Origin: Nonomuraea rubra
GTDB lineage: Bacteria > Actinomycetota > Actinomycetes > Streptosporangiales > Streptosporangiaceae
Direction: 5' to 3'
NCBI RefSeq assembly: GCF_014207985.1
Contig: NZ_JACHMI010000001.1
Span: 6,741,001-6,805,000, forward strand
Length of the DNA stretch: 64,000 nt
This document shows, piece after piece, positions 56,947 to 64,000 of this stretch (its first letter is position 1; every line of letters begins with the position of its first letter). Both the position numbers and the translations under genes were made by a program. The notes under the pieces are model-generated. The model did not search any database and was not told the DNA's origin. It saw nothing but the letters and a program-made list of their open reading frames with translations.

Positions 56947-57906
56947 CTAGCGGCGCCCGGCCCGGTTCAGGGCGTCCTCGGCCTGGGCGGCCATCGCGGT
57001 CACCAGGTCCTCCGCCGAGGGCAGGTCGGTGATGAGGTCCACGGCCTCGCCCGCCCAGACGGGCAGCGGCGGGATCGCACCGCTCGCCACGTCGTCCCGG
57101 TACTCCTGGAGCGCCCCGGGATCGGCGGCGAGCTCGGCCTCCCGGCCACGCCAGCGGTCGAGGTAGGGGTGGCCGAGGGTGCGGGCCGGATACCTGGACG
57201 GCCACGCGGAGCCGCGCGCGATGTCCAGCACGGTGCTCCGCTCGGTGTCCTGGCCCCGCCCGCCGAGGATGGCCTCGGTGGTCGAGGGGTCCACCAGGGC
57301 CTCGGTGGTGGCCTGGAAGCGGGTGCCGACGAGCGCTCCCGCGGCGCCCAGCACGAGAGCGGCCGCCACCCCGCGACCGTCGGCGATCCCGCCCGCCGCC
57401 AGCACCGGTGTCGGAGCCGCGAGATCCACCACCGCGGGCACGAACGGCAGGGTGGACCGGCCGCGCGCGGCGCCGTGCCCGCCGCTCTCGGTGCCCTGCG
57501 CCACGATCACGTCGGCCCCGAGGGCCACGGCCTGCTCGGCCTCCTCCAGATCGGTGACCTGGAGGATCAGCAGGGCGCCCGACCGGCGGACCCGCTCGGC
57601 GTACGGGGCGGGGTCGCCGAAGGACAACATCACGGCGCGGGGGCCGTAGCTCAGCGCCAGCTCCACCGCGGCGAGGTCGATGCCCCAGGTCAGGAATCCG
57701 ATGCCCCAGGGCCGTCCGGTCTTCGCGGCGATGGGCACCTCGCGCGCCAGCCAATCGGGGTCACCGTACGCGCCGCCCAGGATCCCGAACCCGCCGCCGC
57801 GGCAGACGGCCGCGGCCAGCGCCCCGCCCGCCGACCCGCCCATCGGCGCCAGCGCGATCGGGTGCCGCACGCCGAGCAGCTCCGTGAAGACGGTCGACAA
57901 CGCCAT
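56947..57906 (-). CDS. Nitronate monooxygenase / FMN-dependent TIM-barrel oxidoreductase
   Basis: 319 aa from ATG at 57906. The 2-nitropropane-dioxygenase barrel is clear from HPIALAPMGGSAGGALAAAV, VIVAQGTESGGHGA (phosphate-binding and catalytic-His region) and PVLAAGGIADGRGVAAAL. It probably oxidises alkyl nitronates or an enolic substrate using FMN. It lies upstream of the TetR gene on the same strand. The divergent 122-bp gap separates it from the P450. Confidence 0.9.
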   Translation of the reverse strand: MALSTVFTELLGVRHPIALAPMGGSAGGALAAAVCRGGGFGILGGAYGDPDWLAREVPIAAKTGRPWGIGFLTWGIDLAAVELALSYGPRAVMLSFGDPAPYAERVRRSGALLILQVTDLEEAEQAVALGADVIVAQGTESGGHGAARGRSTLPFVPAVVDLAAPTPVLAAGGIADGRGVAAALVLGAAGALVGTRFQATTEALVDPSTTEAILGGRGQDTERSTVLDIARGSAWPSRYPARTLGHPYLDRWRGREAELAADPGALQEYRDDVASGAIPPLPVWAGEAVDLITDLPSAEDLVTAMAAQAEDALNRAGRR

Positions 57907-58028
57907 GCCCCCATCATGCCGGATCACCGGTGACCGCCGGCGGGGGCCGGACGGCCCGCCTGTCACGCGCGGCCGGGGCTGCCCGGTCAACGTCTCCGGA
58001 GCCCCCGTTACGCCGAAGGAGACGACGC

Positions 58029-59258
58029 GTGTCCCAGCCCCTGCCCTTCGTCATCGACCCCGCCGGTGCCGACCGCCAGGCCGAGTACCGGGCCCTGCGG
58101 GCTCGCGGCCCGGCCACCCCCGTGGACGTGCTCGGCCTGCGTGCCTGGGCGGTCTCCGACCCCGCCCTGCTGAAGACACTGCTGACCAGCCCCGACGTGT
58201 CCAAGAACGGCCGCGCGCACTATCCGGACTTCCAGCGGACGATCCGCACCTGGCCTCTCGCCCTGTGGATCGAGGTGCAGAGCATGCTCACCGCGTACGG
58301 CGCCGACCACCGCAGGTTACGGCGGATGGTCGCGCCCGCCTTCAGCGCCCGCCGCATCGCCGAGCTCAAGCCGACCATCGAGGCCATGGTCGCCGGGCTG
58401 ATGGACGACCTGGCCGCGGTGCCCCCCGGCCAGGTGGTGGACCTGCGTGAACGGCTGGCCTACCCGCTGCCCATCTCCGTGATCGGCCACCTGATGGGCG
58501 TGCCGGAGGACCAGCGGGGCGACTTCCGGCAGATCGTCGACAACGTCTTCGACAGCACCCTCACGCCCGAGCAGGCCCAGGCGAACACCCTGCTGCTCTT
58601 CGAGCACATCGACCAGCTCATCGCCACCAAGCGCGCCCATCCGGGCGACGACATGACCTCCCTGCTCATCGCGGCCCGCGACGAGGAGTCGGACGGCACC
58701 GGCTTCACCGGCGTCGAGCTGCGCGACACCATGATCCTGATGATCAGCGCCGGCTACGAGACCACCGTCAACGTCATCGACCAGGCCGTCTTCGCGATGC
58801 TGACCTCCCCTGACCAGCTCCGCCTCGTCCGCGACGGCCACGTGCCCTGGGAGGAGGTGGTGGAGGAGACCCTGCGGGCCGAGCCCGCCATCAAGTACCT
58901 GCCGCTGCGCTTCGCCGTGACCGACCTCAAGCTGCCCGACGGGCAGGTCATCGCCGCGGGAGAGCCCATCCTGGCCGCGTACGGGGCCGCCAACCGCCAC
59001 CCCGACTGGCACGGGCCGGACGCCGACACCTTCGACGTCACCCGCAGCATGAAGGATCACCTGGCGTTCGGCTACGGCGTGCACTTCTGCCTGGGAGCCC
59101 CGCTGGCCCGCCTGGAGGTCGCCGAGGCCCTGCGGCAGCTGTTCGCGCGGTTTCCCGGCGTCTCGCTCGCGGCGCCGGCCGGCGACCTGCGGCCCATCCC
59201 CACCCTCATCAGCAACGGCCACCAGGAACTCCCGGTGTACCTGCGCGCCGCGGGATGA
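58029..59258 (+). CDS. Cytochrome P450
   Basis: 409 aa from GTG at 58029, with AGGAG about 8 nt upstream. I-helix motif AGYETT, K-helix ExxR in EETLRAEP, and haem-binding FGYGVHFCLGAPLARLE with ligand C354 are intact. It is a soluble CYP107/105-like bacterial P450. No ferredoxin is adjacent. Codon 97 (58317-58319) is TTA, rare here and possibly a developmental control point. It is followed by a terminator hairpin, so it is transcribed alone. The substrate is unknown. Confidence 0.94.
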   Translation: MSQPLPFVIDPAGADRQAEYRALRARGPATPVDVLGLRAWAVSDPALLKTLLTSPDVSKNGRAHYPDFQRTIRTWPLALWIEVQSMLTAYGADHRRLRRMVAPAFSARRIAELKPTIEAMVAGLMDDLAAVPPGQVVDLRERLAYPLPISVIGHLMGVPEDQRGDFRQIVDNVFDSTLTPEQAQANTLLLFEHIDQLIATKRAHPGDDMTSLLIAARDEESDGTGFTGVELRDTMILMISAGYETTVNVIDQAVFAMLTSPDQLRLVRDGHVPWEEVVEETLRAEPAIKYLPLRFAVTDLKLPDGQVIAAGEPILAAYGAANRHPDWHGPDADTFDVTRSMKDHLAFGYGVHFCLGAPLARLEVAEALRQLFARFPGVSLAAPAGDLRPIPTLISNGHQELPVYLRAAG

Positions 59259-59265
59259 CCCCCGC

Positions 59266-59296
59266 CGCCCCGGAGGCGTGTCACGCATCCGGGGCG
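59266..59296 (+). terminator. Terminator hairpin after the P450 gene
   Basis: CGCCCCGG (59266-59273) pairs with CCGGGGCG (59289-59296), with an inner GCGTG-T-CACGC stem. A T-rich CCGTCTTGTC follows, so it resembles a factor-independent terminator. Confidence 0.7.
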
Positions 59297-59357
59297 CCGT
59301 CTTGTCTGAGCTGTGCACGGCCGGATCCGACCGGCCACTGATCGCGGAGGAATGCCG

Positions 59358-59798
59358 ATGAGCACCGACCACGCCCACGCCCACCACCTCGACAACCCGG
59401 ACAAGAGCGGCCCGCCGCCGAAGCTCGACGTGGTCGCCACCGTGCCGGGGGCACCGCCCGCGCCGGAGGGGGCCGAGGCGATGACGATCCTGGTCACGTT
59501 GCCGCCGAACAGCCCGGGCGCCCCGCCGCACCGGCACTCGGGGCCCGCGTACGGGTACGTGGTCAAGGGGGCGATCAATTTCGAGCTCGAAGGCGACCCC
59601 GTGCGGGTGGTGCGGGCCGGTGAGGCGTTCTGGGAGCCCGGTGGGGACGTGATCCACTACCAGGACGGCAACCACCTCGCCGACGAGGAGTCGGCGTTCG
59701 TGGTGACGATGTTCTGCGCGCCGGGGCAGCCGATGCTGGTCCCGGTCAGCGAGGAGGAGCTGGAAGCCCGCCGGGACCGGCGCGCGCCCCGGTCATGA
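59358..59798 (+). CDS. Cupin-domain protein, first of a pair
   Basis: 146 aa from ATG at 59358, with GGAGG 7 nt upstream. Cupin motif 1 is PGAPPHRHSGPAYGYVVKG and motif 2 is AFWEPGGDVIHYQDG. Metal-binding His residues are present. The His-rich start HAHAHHLDNP could also bind metal. Small cupins of this sort are often dioxygenases, isomerases or sensors. It overlaps the second cupin gene by ATGA. Confidence 0.88.
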   Translation: MSTDHAHAHHLDNPDKSGPPPKLDVVATVPGAPPAPEGAEAMTILVTLPPNSPGAPPHRHSGPAYGYVVKGAINFELEGDPVRVVRAGEAFWEPGGDVIHYQDGNHLADEESAFVVTMFCAPGQPMLVPVSEEELEARRDRRAPRS

Positions 59799-60127
59799 CC
59801 AGGACGTCGCTGACCGCGCTCGCCCGCGACCTGGTCACCAGGGCCCGTGAGACGGACAGCGGCCGCAGCGCCACCACCGTCCACGGCGGGCACGACCGTG
59901 CGCTGCGGCAGACGGTGATGGCGTTGCGGCAGGGCGAGCACATCCACGAGCCCGACCATCCCGGCGAGGTCACGGTGCACGTGCTGCACGGGCGGGTCCG
60001 GCTGGTCGCCGGGCCCGAGTCGTGGGACGGGGTGCCCGGCGACCTGCTGGTCATGCCCGGACGCCGCCACCGCGTGGAGGCCGTACAGGATTGCGCGTTC
60101 CTGTTCACCACCGCGCGTTGCGGGTGA
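59795..60127 (+). CDS. Small cupin-domain protein, second of a pair
   Basis: 110 aa from ATG at 59795, coupled to the first cupin gene. Motif 1 is LRQGEHIHEPDHPGEVTVHV and motif 2 is LLVMPGRRHRVEAVQD. The histidines of motif 1 are fewer than in the first cupin. LHGRVRLVAG is typical of LuxR-associated protective cupins. The pair may form a heterodimer. A stable hairpin follows its stop. Confidence 0.85.
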   Translation: MTRTSLTALARDLVTRARETDSGRSATTVHGGHDRALRQTVMALRQGEHIHEPDHPGEVTVHVLHGRVRLVAGPESWDGVPGDLLVMPGRRHRVEAVQDCAFLFTTARCG

Positions 60128-60128
60128 C

Positions 60129-60169
60129 GAAGGCCACCGGCCGCCCCGTGGCGGGCGCCGGTGGCCTTC
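60129..60169 (+). terminator. Terminator hairpin after the cupin pair
   Basis: GAAGGCCACCGG (60129-60140) is perfectly complementary to CCGGTGGCCTTC (60158-60169), with further pairing inside the loop. It isolates the cupin operon from the LAL regulator starting at 60191. Confidence 0.75.
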
Positions 60170-60190
60170 ACCCTGAGGGGACGGTGCCAG

Positions 60191-62962
60191 ATGGCGAAGC
60201 GGGAATCCTGGTCGCGCCTGCGTGGCCGCCAGGCGGAGTGCGAGACGCTGGACCGGCTCGTGGCGACCGTGGAGGGTGGTCACAGCTCGGTGCTGGTGGT
60301 GCGCGGCGAGGCCGGCATCGGCAAGACGGCGCTGCTGGAGTACACGCGCGCCGCGGCCTCGGGCTGCCGGATCGCCAGGGCGGCGGGCGTGGAGTCGGAG
60401 ATGGAGCTGGCCTTCGGCGGGCTGCACCAGCTCTGCGCCCCGTTCCTGGACGACCTGCGCCGCCTGCCGCAGCCGCAGCGCCAGGCGCTCGAGACGGCGT
60501 TCGGCCTGAGCACGGGAGCTCCGCCCGACCGGTTCCTGGTCGGGCTGGCGGTCCTCAGCCTGCTCGCCAACGTGGCCGACAAGGAGCCGCTGCTCTGCCT
60601 GGTCGACGACGCCCAGTGGCTGGACCTGGTCTCGGTGCAGACGCTCGCCTTCGTGGCGCGGCGCCTGCTCGCCGAGCGGGTCGGGCTGGTGTTCGCGGTG
60701 CGCCCGCAGGCGCTCGAACCGGAGCTGAAAGGGCTCGCGCAGCTCCAGGTGGCGCGGTTGAGCGATGGTGACTCCCGCGCCCTGCTCGACTCCGTGACCC
60801 CCGGCCGGCTCGACGAGCGGGTGCGGGACGGGATCGTGGCCGAGGCGCAGGGCAATCCGCTGGCCCTGCTGGAGCTGCCTCGCGGGCTGACGCCGGCCGA
60901 GCTGGCGGGCGGGTTCGGGCTGCCGGACGCGCGGCCCGTGGGCGGCCGGATCGAGCAGAGCCTGCTGCGGCAGGTCCGGGCGCTGCCCGCGGAGACGCAG
61001 CGGGTGCTGCTGGTCGCGGCGGCCGAGCCGATGGGCGACGTGGCCCTGCTGACCGGAGCCGCCGAGCTGCTGGGCCTCGAGCCGGCCGCCGCGGCGCCGG
61101 CCGAGGAGGCGGGCCTGATCACCATCGGCACCCGGGTGCGGTTCCGCCATCCCCTGGTGCGTTCGGTGGTCTACGGCTCGGCCGCCCCGCACGAGCGGCA
61201 GGACGCGCACCGGGCGCTGGCCGGCGCGACCGGCCCCCAGGCGGATCCCGACCGCCGGGCCTGGCATCTCGCCGGCGCCACCGCCGGCCCCGACGAGGCG
61301 GTGGCCGCCGAGCTCGAACGATCCGCCGGCCGGGCGCAGGCTCGCGGCGGGGTCGCGGCGGCGGCCGCGTTCCTGGAACGGGCGGCCGAGCTGACCCCCG
61401 ACGCCGCCCGCCGTGGCGCCAGAGCGCTGGCCGCCGCCCGGGCCAAGCACCAGGCCGGCGGGTACGACGCCGCGCGCGGGCTCCTGGACGCGGCCGAGCT
61501 CACCCCGCTCGACGAGCACCAGCTCGCCGGGGCCGCCCTGCTGCGCGGTCAGATCATGCTCGCCGCCAGGAGCGCGGGCACCGCCCTGCCGCTGCTGCTC
61601 ACGGCCGCCAGGCGGCTGGAGCCGCTGGACGCGCGGCTGGCCGAGGAGACCTACCGCGACGCGCTCGACGCGGCGCTGACCATCGACCGCCTGCCGAGCG
61701 GCGCCCGGCTGCCGGACGTCGCCAGGGCGACGCTCGCCGCGCCGCCCGGGCCGCCGCCGGAGCGCCATCACCTGCTGCTGCGCGGCCTGGCCGTGATGAC
61801 CACCGACGGGTACGCGGCCGGCGTGCCGCTGGTACGCCAGGCCCTGGACGACTTCCGTACCGCGGAGCTCTCCCCGGAGGAGGGCCTGGGCTGGCTCCCG
61901 CTCGCCTCCCGCATGGCGTTCAACGTCTGGGACTTCGACGCGAGCACGGCGCTCTCCACGCGGCTGGTCGACCTGGCCCGCGAGAGAGGGGCGCTGTCGG
62001 TGCTGCCGCAGGCGCTCCTGCAACTCGTCTCGAACCGGGTGCTGGCCGGCGAGCTCGGCCACGCGGACACGCTGATCGCCGAGGCGCGCGAGATCGGCGA
62101 GGCGACGGGCAGCCGCTTCCTGGCCCACTACGTCGCGATGGTGATCGAGCCGTGGCGGGGCCGGGAGGCCGCGACGCTGGAGGCGATCCAGGCGGTCAGC
62201 CGCGACGCGGACCTCTACCAGGGGCGGGGGAAGCCGCTGACCGCCGGCCAGTGGGCCCGCGCGGTGCTCTACAACGGCCACGGCCGGCACGAGGAGGCGT
62301 ACGCCGCCGCCGAGCAGGGCGCCGCGAACCTCCAGGAGCTTGGCCTGGCCATCAGGTCCGCGATGGAGCTCGTGGAGTCCGCGGCCCGCACGGGACGGCA
62401 CGCCCGCGCCGCCGACGCCGCCAGGACGCTCGACGCGATGGCCAGGGCCTGCGGCACCGACTGGGCCCTCGGCGCCTCGGCCGTGGCGCGGGCCCAGGTG
62501 AGCGAGGGGCCGGCCGCCGACGCCCTGTACCGCGAGGCGGTCGAGCGCCTCGGCCGCACCGGCGTCCGGGTCACCTACGCCCGCGCCCTGCTGCTCCACG
62601 GCGAATGGCTGCGCCGCGAGAACCGCCGCGCGGAGGCGCGCGAGCAGCTGGGTGCCGCGTACGAGCTCCTCGACCGGATCGGGGTCGAGGCGTTCGCCGG
62701 ACGTGCCAGGCGGGAGTTAGAGGCCACCGGCGAGACCGTGCGCACGCGGTCCGCCGAGCCGGGCGTCACGCTCACCGCCCAGGAGGCGCAGATCGCCCGC
62801 CTGGCCGGGGACGGGCTGACGAACTCCGAGATCGGCGCGCGGCTCTTCATCAGCCCGCACACCGTCGAGTGGCACCTGCGCAAGGTCTTCACCAAGCTCG
62901 GCGTCGTCTCCCGCAGGCAGCTTCGCGGCAGCCTGCCGGAGGGTTCCCTGGCCACGGCGTGA
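60191..62962 (+). CDS. Large ATP-binding LuxR-family (LAL) regulator
   Basis: 923 aa from ATG at 60191, with GAGGGG about 10 nt upstream. The AAA-type domain has Walker A GEAGIGKT (39-46) and Walker B LLCLVDDAQWLD. A long helical TPR-like middle follows, then a C-terminal GerE helix-turn-helix (LTAQEAQIARLAGDGLTNSE, IGARLFISPHTVEWHLRKVF). LAL proteins activate secondary-metabolite or sugar-use genes. Codon 843 (62717-62719) is TTA, a known device in streptomycetes for tying such regulators to development. Possible targets are the P450 and cupin genes upstream. Confidence 0.93.
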   Translation: MAKRESWSRLRGRQAECETLDRLVATVEGGHSSVLVVRGEAGIGKTALLEYTRAAASGCRIARAAGVESEMELAFGGLHQLCAPFLDDLRRLPQPQRQALETAFGLSTGAPPDRFLVGLAVLSLLANVADKEPLLCLVDDAQWLDLVSVQTLAFVARRLLAERVGLVFAVRPQALEPELKGLAQLQVARLSDGDSRALLDSVTPGRLDERVRDGIVAEAQGNPLALLELPRGLTPAELAGGFGLPDARPVGGRIEQSLLRQVRALPAETQRVLLVAAAEPMGDVALLTGAAELLGLEPAAAAPAEEAGLITIGTRVRFRHPLVRSVVYGSAAPHERQDAHRALAGATGPQADPDRRAWHLAGATAGPDEAVAAELERSAGRAQARGGVAAAAAFLERAAELTPDAARRGARALAAARAKHQAGGYDAARGLLDAAELTPLDEHQLAGAALLRGQIMLAARSAGTALPLLLTAARRLEPLDARLAEETYRDALDAALTIDRLPSGARLPDVARATLAAPPGPPPERHHLLLRGLAVMTTDGYAAGVPLVRQALDDFRTAELSPEEGLGWLPLASRMAFNVWDFDASTALSTRLVDLARERGALSVLPQALLQLVSNRVLAGELGHADTLIAEAREIGEATGSRFLAHYVAMVIEPWRGREAATLEAIQAVSRDADLYQGRGKPLTAGQWARAVLYNGHGRHEEAYAAAEQGAANLQELGLAIRSAMELVESAARTGRHARAADAARTLDAMARACGTDWALGASAVARAQVSEGPAADALYREAVERLGRTGVRVTYARALLLHGEWLRRENRRAEAREQLGAAYELLDRIGVEAFAGRARRELEATGETVRTRSAEPGVTLTAQEAQIARLAGDGLTNSEIGARLFISPHTVEWHLRKVFTKLGVVSRRQLRGSLPEGSLATA

Positions 62963-62964
62963 GC

Positions 62965-63003
62965 ACGGCCCGGACGCCGCATCACGGGCGGCGTCCGGGC
63001 CGT
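62965..63003. terminator. Bidirectional terminator, 16-bp perfect stem
   Basis: ACGGCCCGGACGCCGC (62965-62980) pairs perfectly with 62988-63003 around a 7-nt loop. It separates the LAL gene from the convergent small membrane protein gene. Confidence 0.88.
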
Positions 63004-63022
63004 CGCATCCCCCCCAGGATGG

Positions 63023-63262
63023 TCATTCGATGAGGACGGGCCGCAGGCGCGCCGAGATCGCGAAGGCGGCCGCGACGACCACCATGCCGATGCCGGCCCA
63101 CAGGTTGGCGTTCACGTCGCCGGTCTTGGCCCGGTCCGCGGCGGTGTCCGCGACGAACCCCATGACGATCAGTACGACGCCGTAGAAGCCGATCAGTCCG
63201 GCGATGACGACGCGGATGTCGAACGCGCCGACCTTGCGGGATGCGGGCTGGTCGTCGGTCAT
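63023..63262 (-). CDS. Small two-TM membrane protein next to an SSS symporter
   Basis: 79 aa from ATG at 63262, with AGGGGA about 8 nt upstream. Two hydrophobic segments are clear: IRVVIAGLIGFYGVVLIVMG and LWAGIGMVVVAAAFAISARL. A short polar loop with NANLWAG joins them. It lies 14 nt downstream of a sodium symporter gene on the same strand and is probably a co-expressed accessory subunit. I do not recognise a named family. Confidence 0.8.
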   Translation of the reverse strand: MTDDQPASRKVGAFDIRVVIAGLIGFYGVVLIVMGFVADTAADRAKTGDVNANLWAGIGMVVVAAAFAISARLRPVLIE

Positions 63263-63276
63263 GTGCCGGTTCCCCT

Positions 63277-64000
63277 TCATCGGAAGATCACGTTGAGGAC
63301 GGTGACGAGCACCAGGGAGATGCCCGCCAGCTTGGCCGGCGCCCGGTACCAGGGCAGCCGGGCGGCGGCCGGGTCGGTGCGCTGCGCCTTGGGCGTCTCG
63401 GAGTAGACGAGGCCGTTCAGGTCCGCCGCCGGTTTCGGCGCGGTGACCAGGCTGACCAGGATGCTGACCGCGAGGTCGGTGACGAACGCCACGCCCGCCG
63501 AGACGAAGGCCGCGCCCTGCCCGGGCAGCGAGATCAGGCCGGTCTCGTTGGCCAGCCAGACGGCGATCGCGCCCAGCGTGCCGGACACCAGCCCCACCCA
63601 GCCGGCGGTCGCGGTCATGCGCTTCCAGAAGATGCCCAGGATGAACGTGGCGAACAGCGGCGCGTTGAAGAAGCCGAACAAGGTCTGCAGGTAGGTCATC
63701 AGGTTGCCGTAGCCGGCGGCGATGAACGCGGTGCCGATGGCCAGCACCGTCGCGCCGACCGTGGCCCACCGGCCGACCTTCAGGTAGTAGCCGTCGGAGC
63801 GGCCCTTGACCACGTACTGCTGCCACAGGTCGTAGCTGAAGACGGTGTTGAAGGCGGAGATGTTGGCCGCCATGCCCGCCATGAACGCCGCCAGCAGGCC
63901 CGTCAGGGCCAGGCCGAGCAGCCCGGTGGGCAGCGTGTCGCGGATCAGCAGCAGGATCGAGTCGTTGTAGGTGACCCCGGCGGCCGGATCGCCGGCCTTC
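63277..64000 (-). CDS. Sodium:solute symporter (SSS), C-terminal part
   Basis: The frame stays open from the window edge to the stop at 63277, giving about 241 residues of the C-terminal half. SSS features include GLLGLALTGLLAAFMAGMAA, NISAFNTVFSYDLWQQYVV and GFFNAPLFATFILGIFWKR, with at least five membrane segments. SGLT-like members with the NISAFNTVF motif import sugars, such as galactose or glucose, with sodium. The start and first membrane segments lie beyond 64000. It precedes the small membrane protein gene. Confidence 0.9.
   Translation of the reverse strand, partial: KAGDPAAGVTYNDSILLLIRDTLPTGLLGLALTGLLAAFMAGMAANISAFNTVFSYDLWQQYVVKGRSDGYYLKVGRWATVGATVLAIGTAFIAAGYGNLMTYLQTLFGFFNAPLFATFILGIFWKRMTATAGWVGLVSGTLGAIAVWLANETGLISLPGQGAAFVSAGVAFVTDLAVSILVSLVTAPKPAADLNGLVYSETPKAQRTDPAAARLPWYRAPAKLAGISLVLVTVLNVIFR

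Noticed and set aside
57930..58028. N-terminal extension of the P450
   Set aside because: In-frame codons upstream are Arg/Ala-rich. The AGGAG-preceded GTG at 58029 gives the normal P450 start.
59657..62599. Long minus-strand open frame opposite the LAL regulator
   Set aside because: Arg/Gln/Gly-rich complement of the LAL and cupin genes, with no recognisable fold.
1..64000. CRISPR array, insertion sequence or prophage
   Set aside because: No regularly spaced direct repeats with unique spacers, no transposase or integrase motifs, and no phage structural genes were seen.
1..64000. tRNA or rRNA genes
   Set aside because: No cloverleaf-like sequence with a GTTC-containing T arm and CCA-type end was spotted in the short intergenic gaps. 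A tRNA scan was not possible.

Overview
The window is very GC-rich, with GTG and TTG starts, short intergenic gaps and strong third-position GC bias. It carries actinobacterial hallmarks: a complete cvnA-D conservon, a PucR regulator, a large LuxR (LAL) regulator, WS/DGAT, two AlkZ-like proteins and a sugar ABC importer without its own ATPase. This points to a large-genome filamentous actinomycete. Streptosporangiaceae (for example Nonomuraea-like) or a Streptomyces relative is my inference; no rRNA or tRNA was seen to settle it. The region reads as chromosomal accessory and catabolic DNA, with no IS element, phage or CRISPR signal.

Layout. 1-1074: end of a two-component system. 1103-6690: LacI regulator divergent from GH3 and GH42 glycosidases, with repeated GAAACTTTC operators. 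6641-9951: SnoaL-like protein, an APH-like/adenosine-deaminase-like pair and a methyltransferase. 10122-11893: a short group-2 type sigma factor divergent from a TetR gene, with a duplicated palindromic operator between them. 11929-15554: two AlkZ-like DNA glycosylase paralogues flanking a WS/DGAT acyltransferase. 15564-21923: class V aminotransferase, then an NCS1 permease / HyuA / DUF917 / DUF917 operon for hydantoin-like compounds. 21932-25342: HD protein, GlxA/DJ-1 pair and a secreted DUF1838 protein. 25348-29093: conservon cvnABCD. 29330-32210: a third, divergent DUF917 gene plus PucR. 32233-35791: a sulfotransferase overlapping an A-T-TE synthetase of the atromentin/ralfuranone type. 35894-43000: a fructoselysine-type (Amadori product) locus made of frlB, frlD, LacI regulator, solute-binding protein, two permeases and frlC, controlled by TGATACCGGTATCA operators. 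43219-47558: moeA, an MFS exporter behind CsoR-like palindromes, a CPBP protease and TetR. 47604-56909: two DUF1989 proteins, a urea/guanidine carboxylase and allophanate hydrolase, divergent from an APC permease, with shared operators and a nearby TetR. 56947-64000: nitronate monooxygenase, P450, two cupins, a LAL regulator, a small membrane protein and the end of an SSS symporter.

How they work together. Most of the window consists of self-contained nutrient-scavenging modules (plant or galactoside glycans, hydantoins, Amadori products, guanidine/urea), each with its own regulator and transporter. Interspersed are probable secondary-metabolism or stress genes: the A-T-TE synthetase with sulfotransferase, the AlkZ-like pair, and the P450 and LAL genes that carry rare TTA codons. 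The best candidates for something undescribed are the sulfotransferase/A-T-TE pair, the TetR-controlled sigma factor, and the AlkZ-like/WS-DGAT/AlkZ-like operon.
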